Assembly (NCBI GenBank): GCA_964462985.1
Contig: CAYXAA010000003.1
Span: forward strand, 1-64,000
Length of the DNA: 64,000 bases
Origin: CAYXAA01 sp964462985
GTDB taxonomy: Bacteria > Pseudomonadota > Alphaproteobacteria > Rhizobiales > Stappiaceae
Reading direction: 5' to 3'
Position numbers and translations under genes: made by a program. The notes beneath the pieces were generated by a model. That model saw nothing but the letters and a program-made list of their open reading frames with translations, searched no databases and had not been told where the DNA came from. Shown piece after piece: positions 9,717 to 18,287 of the stretch (its first letter is position 1; each line of letters begins with the position of its first letter).

Positions 9717-10418
9717 ATGGATGACGGGAACTCGGACCGGCGCTCTCGCGGACGGCGCGGCGGCAAGCGCGAATTCGGCGGTCCGCAGGATTTCGGTGGG
9801 GAATACGGCGGGTTCGGCGGCAGCTTTGGCGGCGAACGAGAATACGGCTCGCGGGACTACGGTGATCGCGACCGCTCCGGCGGTCGGGGTGGCGGCTATG
9901 GCGGCGGCGATCGCTTCGGCGGCGGTGGCGGCGGCTATGGCGGCGGCCGGTCCGGCGGCGGATACGGTGGCGGCGACCGGAGCGGGGGCGGCGGCTACGG
10001 TGGCCGTTCCGGCGGCGGTGGCTACGGCGGCGGCCGCAGCGGCGGCTATGGCGGCGGCCGATCCGGCGGTGGTTTCGGCAGTGGCGACGAGGGCGGTTTC
10101 GGCCAGCGTGGCCCGCGTCGCGAGTACCAGCCGGTGGAGCGCGGCCCACGGCAATCCGGCACGGTGAAGTTCTTCAAGGCCGACAAGGGCTTTGGCTTCA
10201 TCACGCCCGATGCCGGCGAGGCAGACGTCTTCGTCCACATCTCCGCGGTCGAGCGCTCGGGCTTGGCCACGCTCGACAGTGGTCAGCGGGTCTCGTTCGA
10301 GACCGAGCCCGACCGTCGCGGCAAGGGCCCGAAAGCCGTAAACCTCCAGATGGAGGACGCAGCGGCGGGCGCTGCCGACGACGTCGACGAGCCGGACGCT
10401 TACGGCGACGCTGAATAA
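9717..10418 (+). CDS. Cold-shock domain protein with N-terminal RGG/GYGG-rich region
   Basis: 233 residues. Residues 1-50 are acidic/basic with RGRRGG; residues 55-130 are a low-complexity tract of GGYGGGRSGG-type repeats with scattered Arg and Asp. A single cold-shock domain follows at about 146-212, with RNP1-like KGFGFI (157-162) and RNP2-like VFVHI (171-175). The tail is acidic. It probably binds single-stranded RNA or DNA as a chaperone; the disordered tract could drive self-association. Most bacterial Csps are about 70 residues, so this is an extended form. The ATG at 9717 has an AAGGTGAT Shine-Dalgarno; an in-frame TTG at 9693 is less likely. Confidence 0.92.
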   Translation: MDDGNSDRRSRGRRGGKREFGGPQDFGGEYGGFGGSFGGEREYGSRDYGDRDRSGGRGGGYGGGDRFGGGGGGYGGGRSGGGYGGGDRSGGGGYGGRSGGGGYGGGRSGGYGGGRSGGGFGSGDEGGFGQRGPRREYQPVERGPRQSGTVKFFKADKGFGFITPDAGEADVFVHISAVERSGLATLDSGQRVSFETEPDRRGKGPKAVNLQMEDAAAGAADDVDEPDAYGDAE

Positions 10419-10676
10419 GCTCGGACGGCACGCGTTCGGCACGATCGCCCTGCGATGGTGCCGCTGCGCGGTTGCCGCGTGAGCAGTCATGATCGGCGGC
10501 GGCCGGACCATCCGGCTGCCGCCGCATTGCTTCCGGATAAGCGGCCTCAAGGCGTTTGTCAGCATCGGAAGCACATCACCTCCAAAAACGCCGGAACGAT
10601 TGCCTCCTCCCGAAGGAATCCAGGATGCTTTTGTCTGCGGCTTCTTCCCCACTGCCCTCACTCGACCGTTGCAGCC

Positions 10677-11195
10677 ATGATCGTACGCCCGTACCAGCCC
10701 GACGACCTGTCCATTTTGACGGCCATCAACGAAGCGAGCCTGCCGGCGGTCAACAGCCTGACGCCGCCGGAACTTGGTGCCATCATCGCCGGATCGGCCG
10801 CGACCCTCGTTGCGCTTGACAGCGACGGCCGCCACGAGGGATTCGTGGTCTGCCTCGATCAGGCGGCCGATTACGACAGCCGCAATTTCCGCTGGCTGCA
10901 GCAGCAATTCGAGCGTTTCTATTATGTCGACCGCATCGCGCTTGCCCCTGAGGCGCGGGGCCGTGGCCGCGGCGAGGCCCTGTATCGCTCGCTTCTTGCC
11001 ACACTGCTCGAGGCGGGCGCCAACGGCACCGTGCCGCTCACCTGCGAGGTCAACGAGCGGCCGCCCAACCCCGGATCCCTGCGCTTCCACCAGCGCTTCG
11101 GCTTCACCGACGTCGGGCGTCAGGACTTCGGCGACAAGGCCGTCATCTACCTGGCGCGGCCTCTGGTTCTGCCCACCAGAAAGATCAGCACGTGA
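10677..11195 (+). CDS. GNAT family N-acetyltransferase
   Basis: 172 residues, single GNAT domain. The acetyl-CoA pyrophosphate loop is visible as LAPEARGRGRGEALY (R/Q-x-x-G-x-G/A), preceded by beta4 (FYYVDRIAL) and followed by NERPPNPGSLRFHQRFGF. Substrate unknown. Its TGA overlaps the GTG start of rlmJ (GTGA), so the two are translationally coupled. About 260 bp of non-coding sequence separates it from the cold-shock gene. Confidence 0.88.
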   Translation: MIVRPYQPDDLSILTAINEASLPAVNSLTPPELGAIIAGSAATLVALDSDGRHEGFVVCLDQAADYDSRNFRWLQQQFERFYYVDRIALAPEARGRGRGEALYRSLLATLLEAGANGTVPLTCEVNERPPNPGSLRFHQRFGFTDVGRQDFGDKAVIYLARPLVLPTRKIST

Positions 11196-12043
11196 ACTAC
11201 CGGCATCTCTATCATGCCGGCAATCTCGGCGACGTGCTGAAGCACGCTGTGCTGGCCGCGGCCATCACCTATCTCAAGAACAAACCGGCACCATTCCGGG
11301 TCATCGACACCCATGCCGGAATCGGCTGCTACGATCTAACTTCGGATCAGGCCGGAAAGACCGGTGAATGGCGCTACGGCATCGGCCGCGTTCTTGGCGC
11401 CGAGATTCCTGCCGACGTCCGCGCCGTGCTGGCACCCTGGCTCGACGTGGTCGCCGAGCTCAACGGCCCTGGCGCGCTCACGACCTATCCCGGCTCCCCC
11501 CTCCTCGCCCGCAAACTGTTGCGCCGACAGGACCGGCTGACGCTGACGGAGCTTCACCCGGCCGATTTCACCACACTGGCCGGGCTGTTTGCCGGGGATA
11601 TCCAGGTCAAGACCATCGAACTCGACGGCTGGCTCGCGCTTGGCAGCTTCGTGCCGCCGAAGGAACGGCGCGGCCTGGTGCTGATCGATCCGGCCTACGA
11701 GGCCGTTGACGAGTTCGACCGGCTCCACGCCGGCCTGACAAGGGCTCTCGCCCGCTGGCAGGGCGGAACTTACATCGTCTGGTACCCGGTCAAGGACCGC
11801 AAGGCGGTCGGGCGGCTGCACCGACGCATTGTCGGGCGTGGCACCCGCAAGGTGCTCGCGGCCGAGCTCGCCTCCGGTCGCATCGCCCCCGATGCGCCGA
11901 TGAAGGCCAGCGGCCTGATGATCATCAACCCGCCCTGGCCGTTGAAGGATCAACTCGAACGCATTCTGCCCTGGCTGGCCGACACGATGGCGACGGGTCC
12001 CGGGGCCGGGTGGTCGGTGACCGAGCTCGCCGGCGAGGCGTGA
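11192..12043 (+). CDS. rlmJ: 23S rRNA (adenine(2030)-N(6))-methyltransferase RlmJ
   Basis: SAM-dependent methyltransferase modifying A2030 of 23S rRNA. 283 residues against about 280 in E. coli. The family start MNYRHLYHAGNLGDVLKH is intact, followed by DTHAGIGCYDL (SAM-binding loop) and LIDPAYE, corresponding to the catalytic D-P-P-Y/F type motif with Ala at the second Pro. YIVWYPVKDR is also typical. The start is GTG, overlapping the stop of the GNAT gene. Confidence 0.95.
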   Translation: MNYRHLYHAGNLGDVLKHAVLAAAITYLKNKPAPFRVIDTHAGIGCYDLTSDQAGKTGEWRYGIGRVLGAEIPADVRAVLAPWLDVVAELNGPGALTTYPGSPLLARKLLRRQDRLTLTELHPADFTTLAGLFAGDIQVKTIELDGWLALGSFVPPKERRGLVLIDPAYEAVDEFDRLHAGLTRALARWQGGTYIVWYPVKDRKAVGRLHRRIVGRGTRKVLAAELASGRIAPDAPMKASGLMIINPPWPLKDQLERILPWLADTMATGPGAGWSVTELAGEA

Positions 12044-12249
12044 CGGGCCGCGAACGACCGCTCCCCTATCGAGGAGGAACCGGGGGTCGGTCGGCCTGCC
12101 GTGGTCCATTCCCCACTGTTGCCCGCCGGCATCGGCGCTGGCGTTCCGCGCGCCGGCGCCATCCACTGCCGGCTCATTCGGGTTGACCCGGCACAAGGGC
12201 TGACGCATCGTCGCATCGATCCGAGAGCCGAGCCTGGAGGCCGCCGCCG

Positions 12250-12705
12250 ATGTTTGCCCCGACCCGCCTTCTGTCGACACTGTGCCTTGCGGCGATGCTT
12301 GCCACGCCGGCGCTTGCCAACGGTGACCGCGTCTACCCCCGCGAGGATCGCGTCTACTTCTCCTTCGGCGGCGAACCGCGCCTCCCGGCCTGCGACACCG
12401 CCTCGGTGCTCGGCCAGGTAGCAGCCAACATGGCGCGGGCCGATCCGAGCTATTTCGGTGGCCGCCGCGTTGCCTTGGTCGACCGGGTGATCGAGACGAG
12501 CTATCAGGTCGGAACTCCAAGCCCCCTCGCCCGCCGCTATTGCCAGGGTCGGGCGACGCTCAGCGACGGCTCCCAGCATCAGGTCTATTATGTCGTCGTA
12601 GAGCACGGCGGCTTTGTCGGCGTCAGCTGGAATGTGCAGGCATGCTTCGACGGCCTCGACAGATGGCACGTCTACGACGGCTGGTGCCGCACGGTGCGCC
12701 CGTGA
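12250..12705 (+). CDS. Secreted Cys-containing hypothetical protein
   Basis: 151 residues. Signal peptide MFAPTRLLSTLCLAAM ending at TPALA (about residue 23). The mature domain holds four Cys (LPACDTA, RRYCQGR, QACFDGL, DGWCRTV), enough for two disulfides. No family recognised. The stop overlaps the GTG start of the RNase T2 gene, so both are probably made together and exported together. The ATG follows a GGAGG run. A role as partner or inhibitor of the nuclease is only a hypothesis. Confidence 0.8.
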   Translation: MFAPTRLLSTLCLAAMLATPALANGDRVYPREDRVYFSFGGEPRLPACDTASVLGQVAANMARADPSYFGGRRVALVDRVIETSYQVGTPSPLARRYCQGRATLSDGSQHQVYYVVVEHGGFVGVSWNVQACFDGLDRWHVYDGWCRTVRP

Positions 12706-13358
12706 CATCACGGCTGCGCAAGGGTCTCCTCGCGCTCGCCTGGCTGACGCTTTCCCTCGCCGCCGATCCGGTTGCGGCCGACAGGGCCGGACGGTTCGAC
12801 TTTTACGTCCTGTCGCTGTCGTGGTCGCCGTCCTATTGCGCCCGTGCCGGCCGCGATGCCGACCCGACGCAGTGCCGCGGGCCGAAGCCCTTCGGCTTCA
12901 TCGTCCATGGGCTCTGGCCGCAATACGAGCGCGGCTATCCCGACTTTTGCACCATCCCACGCGGCTCCGAGCCCGATCGCCAGGTCATCGCAAAGATGAT
13001 GGACATCATGCCGAGCCGCAGCCTGATCCGACATCAATGGCGCAAGCACGGCTCGTGCTCCGGTCTCGATGCAGACGAGTATTTCCGCCTGACGCGGGAA
13101 GCCTATGCCAAGGTGCGGATCCCGCCCGCCTTTCGAACCCTCGAACGCAGCGTCTCGGTCGAGCCTGACGCGGTTGAAAAGGCATTCCGCCTCGCCAATC
13201 CCGGCTTGCGGGACACTGCGATCGCCGTCGACTGCCAGGCAGGCCGTCTGAGCGAGGTCAGGATCTGCTTCACGCGAGATCTCGACTTTCGCTCCTGTCC
13301 GGCGATCGATCGCCGCGGCTGCCGTGCATCCCGGATCAACCTGCCTGCGCCGCACTGA
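12702..13358 (+). CDS. Secreted ribonuclease T2
   Basis: Endoribonuclease of the T2/S family, which cleaves RNA through a 2',3'-cyclic phosphate intermediate; exported to the periplasm or medium. 218 residues from a GTG start. Signal peptide of about 26 residues. Conserved active site CAS I FIVHGLWPQ with H69, and CAS II HQWRKHGSC with K115 and H116. Several Cys are positioned for the usual disulfides. It overlaps the preceding Cys-rich secreted protein gene by 4 bp and is followed after 15 bp by a DUF1176 gene, suggesting a three-gene operon. Confidence 0.93.
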   Translation: MTSRLRKGLLALAWLTLSLAADPVAADRAGRFDFYVLSLSWSPSYCARAGRDADPTQCRGPKPFGFIVHGLWPQYERGYPDFCTIPRGSEPDRQVIAKMMDIMPSRSLIRHQWRKHGSCSGLDADEYFRLTREAYAKVRIPPAFRTLERSVSVEPDAVEKAFRLANPGLRDTAIAVDCQAGRLSEVRICFTRDLDFRSCPAIDRRGCRASRINLPAPH

Positions 13359-13373
13359 CGAGGACAACCAGCC

Positions 13374-14411
13374 ATGGTCAAGCCCCGCATCGCGGCCTTA
13401 GCCGTCCCGCTTTTCCTGCTGACGGGCCACATCGCCGGTGCCGAGCCTTCCAGATTTCAGGACTGGATCGTCGACTGCGACAGCGCCGGTTACTGCTCGG
13501 CCGCGACGATGAGCCTCGCCGACGGCGGCGGCCGACGCGGCCATATCCTCAAGCTCGAGCGCGGTGCCGAACCGGATCGCACTCTCGCTCTCGGCTTCGA
13601 CGTCGCCGGCCCGGGGCCGGACCCGAAGCGGGCACTGCAGTGGCGGGTCGATGGCGCTGCCGCAACCGTCCTGCGCCCGGATCGGGTCGCGCCGTTCGGC
13701 CGGGCCGAGTCCTGGTACATCACCGACGGCGCCCTCGGGACGGACCTGCTCGCCGGTCTCTCTGCCGGGTCGCGGCTGCGGATCTCCTGGCTCGATGCCC
13801 TCGGCGCGCCGCATGATGCCGACTTTTCGCTGCTTGGCATCAGCGCCGCCCTCGCAGAACTCGACGCGCGGCAGGGCAGGGATGCGGTGCGGGCGGTCGC
13901 ACCGCCGGAAGACCTGGCCACCATCACCACACCAACGAAGCAGGAGGCGGTCGCCGCGTTCGGCGTTCCTGAGCCCGTGCTCTACCGCCACGCCGCCGAG
14001 AGCGCCTGCGAAGATCCCACCGGCCAGCATCTTGCCGGTCATCCGCCGATCGTCGCTGCACTGTCCGAAGTTGCAACCCTCTACGCGGTGCCCTGCACCG
14101 TCGGCCCCGGCGGGGTGACGTACCGGCTCTACTTGCGCGATTCCGGCGAGATCGGCGGGCTGGAGACGCTCTACTTCGCGCTCTACGACCCACGCTATGG
14201 CTGGATCGGCACCGACCTTCTCGGAAAGATCACCGTCGATCCGTCCGACTCGACCTTGCGGGCAACGTCGACCGGCCCGTCCGACCGGCAATGCGGCTAC
14301 GAGGCGACCTGGCGCTGGATCGACTATGCCTTCCGCCTCGAGCGCTTTCTGGCGCCGGAAAATTGCGCCGCGGCAAACGCCCCTGCACGCTGGAAGCAGG
14401 TGTTTCCCTGA
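13374..14411 (+). CDS. DUF1176 domain-containing secreted protein
   Basis: 345 residues with signal peptide (MVKPRIAALAVPLFLLTGH, cleavage near AGAEP). The mature part begins FQDWIVDCDSAGYCSA, a Cys-containing start often seen in invasion-associated-locus-B-like and DUF1176 proteins. The middle region EDLATITTPTKQEAVAAFG and the C-terminal CGYEATWRWIDYAFRLE followed by CAAANAPARWKQVFP fit DUF1176 as I know it. Function unknown. Located 15 bp after RNase T2. Confidence 0.8.
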   Translation: MVKPRIAALAVPLFLLTGHIAGAEPSRFQDWIVDCDSAGYCSAATMSLADGGGRRGHILKLERGAEPDRTLALGFDVAGPGPDPKRALQWRVDGAAATVLRPDRVAPFGRAESWYITDGALGTDLLAGLSAGSRLRISWLDALGAPHDADFSLLGISAALAELDARQGRDAVRAVAPPEDLATITTPTKQEAVAAFGVPEPVLYRHAAESACEDPTGQHLAGHPPIVAALSEVATLYAVPCTVGPGGVTYRLYLRDSGEIGGLETLYFALYDPRYGWIGTDLLGKITVDPSDSTLRATSTGPSDRQCGYEATWRWIDYAFRLERFLAPENCAAANAPARWKQVFP

Positions 14412-14570
14412 GTTTCTACCGCTTCAAGGCCCCGGAGCGTTGCAAAGCGGCCGTATTTCAATCCGCTTCGGTCCACTCGCGGCGCCATCGCATGACGGAC
14501 GGCTGCCGCTTGCATCGACCGCGGCGAGGGTTGATCCTCCGCCGCACGCCCACACCCCGCGGAGATTCTC

Positions 14571-15185
14571 ATGCTCACACTTCGGTCGTCCCCGGCCTCG
14601 CCCTTCGGCCGCAAGGTCAAGATTGCGCTCGCCGTCCTTGGGCTTTCCGACCGGGTCGAAATCGAGGCGACGGACACGAACGACCCGAAAGACAGCATCC
14701 GGCGCCAGAATCCGCTCGGCAAGATCCCGGCGCTGATTCTCGAGAACGGCAGGGTGCTGTTCGACAGCCGCGTCATCGTGGAATACCTCGACCATCTCGC
14801 CGGCGGCGGCCGGATCATCCCGCAGGACGACACCCGCTTTGCGGTGCTCACGCTGCAGGCACTTGCCGACGGCATTGCCGACGCGGCGCTTCTGCAGGTC
14901 TACGAAAGCCGCTTCCGGCCGGAAACGCTGCGCTCGGCCGACTGGGTCGCCTATCAGGCCGAGAAGGTGACGCGCGGCCTTGCGGCACTCGAGGCCTCGC
15001 CCCCGGCCGAGGTTGTCGCCGGCGGGACGCCGACCATCGGACAGATCGCCCTCGCCTGCGCTCTCGGTTATCTCGACCTGCGCTTTGGGGGCCGCTGGCG
15101 CGATGCCCACCCCAAGCTCGTCGCCTGGCTCGCCGCCTTCGACCGTGCGATCCCGGCCTTCGAGGCGACCCGGATGAAGTCCTGA
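14571..15185 (+). CDS. Glutathione S-transferase family protein
   Basis: 204 residues, cytosolic. N-terminal thioredoxin-like domain with SPASPFGRKVKIAL (Ser at the usual catalytic position region), NPLGKIPAL (cis-Pro) and LFDSRVIVEYLD (glutathione gamma-Glu binding). The C-terminal helical domain has TIGQIALACALGYLDLRF, the N-capping/hydrophobic staple region. Probably a beta-like bacterial GST. Substrate unknown. Shine-Dalgarno GGAG precedes the ATG. Monocistronic by context. Confidence 0.93.
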   Translation: MLTLRSSPASPFGRKVKIALAVLGLSDRVEIEATDTNDPKDSIRRQNPLGKIPALILENGRVLFDSRVIVEYLDHLAGGGRIIPQDDTRFAVLTLQALADGIADAALLQVYESRFRPETLRSADWVAYQAEKVTRGLAALEASPPAEVVAGGTPTIGQIALACALGYLDLRFGGRWRDAHPKLVAWLAAFDRAIPAFEATRMKS

Positions 15186-15198
15186 CCGGCGGCACCGT

Positions 15199-16008
15199 TC
15201 AGGGAAAGGCTGCATAGCCCAGCGCTGTCGCCGCCTCGGCCCGCTCTGCGATCACGTCGTAGTCGCGGCGCGAGGTCCGCACGAAGCCGGTGAGAAGCAG
15301 CCGGTCGCGCGCCGCCGCATCCAGCGCGTCAATACCCGCCGACACGGCAGCGGAGATGCGAGCGACCTCCTCGTCCGGCCGCATCGCCGTGATGAAAGGC
15401 AAACCGGGCGTCGGCGGAGTCAGCCCCAGGACGCGGAGGGTCTCGACGGCCGGCTCGTGGCGCCTGGCGAGCGCAAAACTCACCGCGTCAATGGCCGCGA
15501 TGTCGGCCGTGCCGGCCGCCACAGCCCGAAGCGAAGCGCGGTGCGAGCCGGTCTTCACGGCTTCGGCAAAGAAGCGGCCGCCTGCCGCCAGCGGTGCGAC
15601 GAGATGGCGAAGCGCCGCGTCTCCGGACTGCGAGCCCGGACCATTGTAGGCGACGCGCCGCCCGCGCAGAGCGGCAAGATCACCGGCTTCCTCGCCGGCG
15701 CGCACCACGAGCACGCTGCAATACCAGCCGGCCTCAAGACCCTCCAGCGCATAGGCCGGCGTGCCGACGAGCGCGACCCTGTCTGCCAGCGTCTGCACAT
15801 AGGGAAGTCCGCAAGTCTGGCCGAGGACGAGCTGCGGGCTGGTCCAGGCCGCCTCGGGCGCGACGTTGCGGTTGAGCCGCGCGGGCGAGGCGACGCCGGC
15901 ATCCGCAAGCGCGGCGTTAAGGCTTTGCCACAGCCGGTCGGTGTCGCCCCGCACTTCGGGCCAGTCGTACATCGGCAGGACGGCGATCAGTCCCGTGCCG
16001 TCAACCAT
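15199..16008 (-). CDS. PhnD/SsuA-like substrate-binding protein without signal peptide
   Basis: 269 residues resembling the periplasmic phosphonate/phosphite-binding proteins: PQLVLGQTCGLPYV, GSQSGDAALRH, GSHRASLRAVAAGTADIAAIDAVSF and LPFITA. It lacks a signal peptide; the sequence goes straight from MVDGTGLIAVLPMYDW into the first strand. No permease or ATPase gene is adjacent. It may act in the cytoplasm as a ligand sensor, or be a solitary paralogue. RBS GGGAGGAGG is strong. The gene lies downstream of the outer-membrane barrel gene on the same strand, beyond a terminator hairpin. Confidence 0.82.
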   Translation of the reverse strand: MVDGTGLIAVLPMYDWPEVRGDTDRLWQSLNAALADAGVASPARLNRNVAPEAAWTSPQLVLGQTCGLPYVQTLADRVALVGTPAYALEGLEAGWYCSVLVVRAGEEAGDLAALRGRRVAYNGPGSQSGDAALRHLVAPLAAGGRFFAEAVKTGSHRASLRAVAAGTADIAAIDAVSFALARRHEPAVETLRVLGLTPPTPGLPFITAMRPDEEVARISAAVSAGIDALDAAARDRLLLTGFVRTSRRDYDVIAERAEAATALGYAAFP

Positions 16009-16080
16009 GCTGCCTCCTCCCAGCGTTCGAAAAATGCCGAACCGTCCGTCGACCGCGGCTCGAGCGGGGCATCATACGAC

Positions 16081-16107
16081 GAAGGGCCCGCATTGCACGG
16101 GCCCTTC
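16081..16107 (-). terminator. Hairpin downstream of outer-membrane barrel gene
   Basis: Perfect 10-bp stem GAAGGGCCCG with its complement CGGGCCCTTC and a 7-nt loop, 37 bp past the stop of the barrel gene. There is no strong T run on the minus strand (CGTCGTATG follows), so termination efficiency is uncertain. Confidence 0.6.
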
Positions 16108-16143
16108 GCTGCGTCCTGATTGTCGGGAGGAACTTTAGGACGC

Positions 16144-16815
16144 TTAGAATTTATAGCTGGCGCCGAACCGAACGATGTTGTTCGACAGGTCGGTGCGGTA
16201 CTGGGTTCCGCCGAGCGTGAAGCTCTCGCGGCCGTAATCCTGGTAGAGATACTCCAGGCGGGCGGTGATGTTGTCGGTGATCGCACCTTCGACGCCGGCA
16301 CCGGCCGTCCAGCCGACCTTGGCGACGTCATCCTTGGCGCCGTTGGCAGAAACCGAGATGTCCGCCAGGGCCAAACCACCCGTGCCGTAAAGCATGAACC
16401 TGTCGAAGGTCCAGCCGGCCCGGGCCCGCAGCGTTGAGTTCCAGTGATTGCGGGTGCGATAGGACACGCCGCCGAGCGTGCGCGTGCGGTTGATGTCGGA
16501 CAACGAGAAGTCGACCTCACCGCCGAGCACCACGTTGGGCATGACCTGATAGTTGTAACCAGCGTGCACGCCGCCGGTGACGCCATCCGCGTCACTGTTG
16601 AAGCTGCCAGTCGGCGTGCTCCGGGTGTTGAAGTCCGACCACTGCCAACCAAGCTGTCCACCGAAGTAGAAGCCGCTCCAGTCGAAGCGGGAAGGGGCCG
16701 CAGGCTCGACGTAAGGTGCCGGCTCCACTGGCTGCGGGATATCCGCAGCAAAAGCCGTACCGCACATGGACGCTACGGCGACCATGGATACGCCGGCGGT
16801 GGCAAAACGCTTCAT
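16144..16815 (-). CDS. Outer-membrane beta-barrel protein, Omp25/Omp31-like
   Basis: 223 residues. Signal peptide MKRFATAGVSMVAVASM ending at TAFA-AD (about residue 23), then a Pro-rich linker and WSGFYFGGQLGWQWSD, the hallmark start of the rhizobial Omp25/Omp31 family. Alternating hydrophobic strands continue to a C-terminal GASYKF with terminal Phe, as needed for BAM insertion. It probably gives an eight-stranded barrel. The start is chosen at the signal peptide; an upstream in-frame start at 16905 adds 30 unrelated residues. Confidence 0.93.
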   Translation of the reverse strand: MKRFATAGVSMVAVASMCGTAFAADIPQPVEPAPYVEPAAPSRFDWSGFYFGGQLGWQWSDFNTRSTPTGSFNSDADGVTGGVHAGYNYQVMPNVVLGGEVDFSLSDINRTRTLGGVSYRTRNHWNSTLRARAGWTFDRFMLYGTGGLALADISVSANGAKDDVAKVGWTAGAGVEGAITDNITARLEYLYQDYGRESFTLGGTQYRTDLSNNIVRFGASYKF

Positions 16816-17209
16816 GTCACATACTCCGCTACAATCGCGTGAGCCGGGGGCCGAAACGAGGCCCGCGATCAAGGCCTCGGTTTCTGTCCTCAAGGCGAGC
16901 GCCATCGCTCTGCCACCCGGTCAACCCTCATATGGGGCGTCGTTTGTGGCGAGACACTACGTGAATTAAGGAGATTTCGGGGCGAGAGCTGGGAAATTTC
17001 GGGCAAAGTTATCGAAAAATTACCCCGACTTTCACGGGGGTCGTAGAAGCCCTCGTGGCACATCGAAAGGGTTTTCAGTTCCCTGTGAATACATATATAC
17101 CGGCCAAGCTCATGCTCCGATCGCAGGTCCGATCCTCGGAGAACGCCAGCGTTCCCCGAAGATGGCGGCCGGCGCCAGTGTTCCTCCGTTTGCCCGTCCG
17201 CCCTGCTTC
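16816..17209. other. Divergent intergenic region
   Basis: 394 bp between the divergently transcribed barrel gene and cation antiporter. It has a relatively A/T-rich core at about 16965-17030. I see no ORF, tRNA or clear operator. Confidence 0.5.
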
Positions 17210-18235
17210 ATGCTCATCGACTATGTCAGCCTCATCGGCGGATTCGCCATCCTCATCGTCGCAGGTGACCTGCTGGTGCGAGGAGCGGTTGGAATCGCCG
17301 AAAGGCTCGGCATCCCGTCCCTTGTGATCGGCCTGACCATCGTCGCCTTCGGCACCTCCGCCCCGGAGATGGTCATCTCGGTGAAGGCCGCGCTCAACGG
17401 CGCGCCGGGCATTGCCGTCGGTAACGTCATCGGTTCCAACATCTGCAATGTGCTCGCCGTACTCGGCATGCCGGCGCTCGTTGCCGCCATCTCCTGCCGG
17501 GAAGAAGGCGCAACCCGCAACTCCCTCATCATGGTCGCCATTTCGGTGATCTTCATCGCCATGCTCTCCCTCGGCGTAATCAGTCGGATCGGCGGCGTCT
17601 TCCTCCTTGCCCTGCTCGCCCTATTCCTCTGGGACATGGTGCGGACGACCCAGCGGCATCGCCGCAAGAACGCCTGTGCCGGCACGACCGGCGACCTCGG
17701 CGCAGCGCTCGTCGACGAGGCCGAAGACGACGGCGACGTCGTCGAGGCTCTGGAGAAGGTGGAAGGCGTGCCGGACCGGCCGATCGTGGCTGCTGTATAC
17801 ATTGCTCTCGGCCTGATCGGACTGCCGCTCGGCGCCCATTTCGCCATCGACGGCGCGACGTCCCTGGCGCGGACCTGGGGGGTGACGGAGACCGTGATCG
17901 GCCTGACGGTGGTCGCGCTCGGCACGTCGCTGCCGGAACTGGCGACGACGCTGATGGCCGCGGTGCGCCAGCAGTCCGCAGTGGCGCTCGGCAACATCGT
18001 CGGATCGAACATCTTCAACATCCTCGCCATCCTCGGTGTCACGGCGGTGGTCACTCCGATCGCGATCCCGCCCGAAGTCATGCGCTTCGACGTTTGGGTG
18101 ATGTTCGCCTGCGCCCTGCTGGTGCTCGCCTTCGCCCGCTACCAGGTCTCATTGTTCCGGTTGTCCGGCCTTGCGCTGACAGCACTCTATGGGCTCTACG
18201 TCTACGTGACTTTCGCGCTCGGCAATCTCGGCTGA
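17210..18235 (+). CDS. Calcium/sodium:cation antiporter, YrbG-like
   Basis: 341 residues, inner membrane, about ten hydrophobic segments. The two inverted alpha repeats that bind cations are clear: GLTIVAFGTSAPEM with AVGNVIGSNICN, and GLTVVALGTSLPEL with ALGNIVGSNIFN. A charged cytoplasmic loop (TTQRHRRKNACAG to EALEKVEGVP) separates the halves. It is likely to exchange Ca2+ for Na+ or H+. Start chosen at ATG 17210 (MLIDYVSLIGG); an ATG at 17162 would add 16 residues. Confidence 0.93.
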   Translation: MLIDYVSLIGGFAILIVAGDLLVRGAVGIAERLGIPSLVIGLTIVAFGTSAPEMVISVKAALNGAPGIAVGNVIGSNICNVLAVLGMPALVAAISCREEGATRNSLIMVAISVIFIAMLSLGVISRIGGVFLLALLALFLWDMVRTTQRHRRKNACAGTTGDLGAALVDEAEDDGDVVEALEKVEGVPDRPIVAAVYIALGLIGLPLGAHFAIDGATSLARTWGVTETVIGLTVVALGTSLPELATTLMAAVRQQSAVALGNIVGSNIFNILAILGVTAVVTPIAIPPEVMRFDVWVMFACALLVLAFARYQVSLFRLSGLALTALYGLYVYVTFALGNLG

Positions 18236-18287
18236 TACGCTTGCCCGGGCGACGTGGGTAACCGGGATTCGGGAGGGGGCGGCAGCG

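Noticed and set aside
9507..11090. 527-codon ORF on the minus strand opposite the cold-shock and GNAT genes
   Set aside because: Ala/Thr/Gly low-complexity translation that mirrors the glycine-rich cold-shock gene; no domain. Both + strand genes are well supported.
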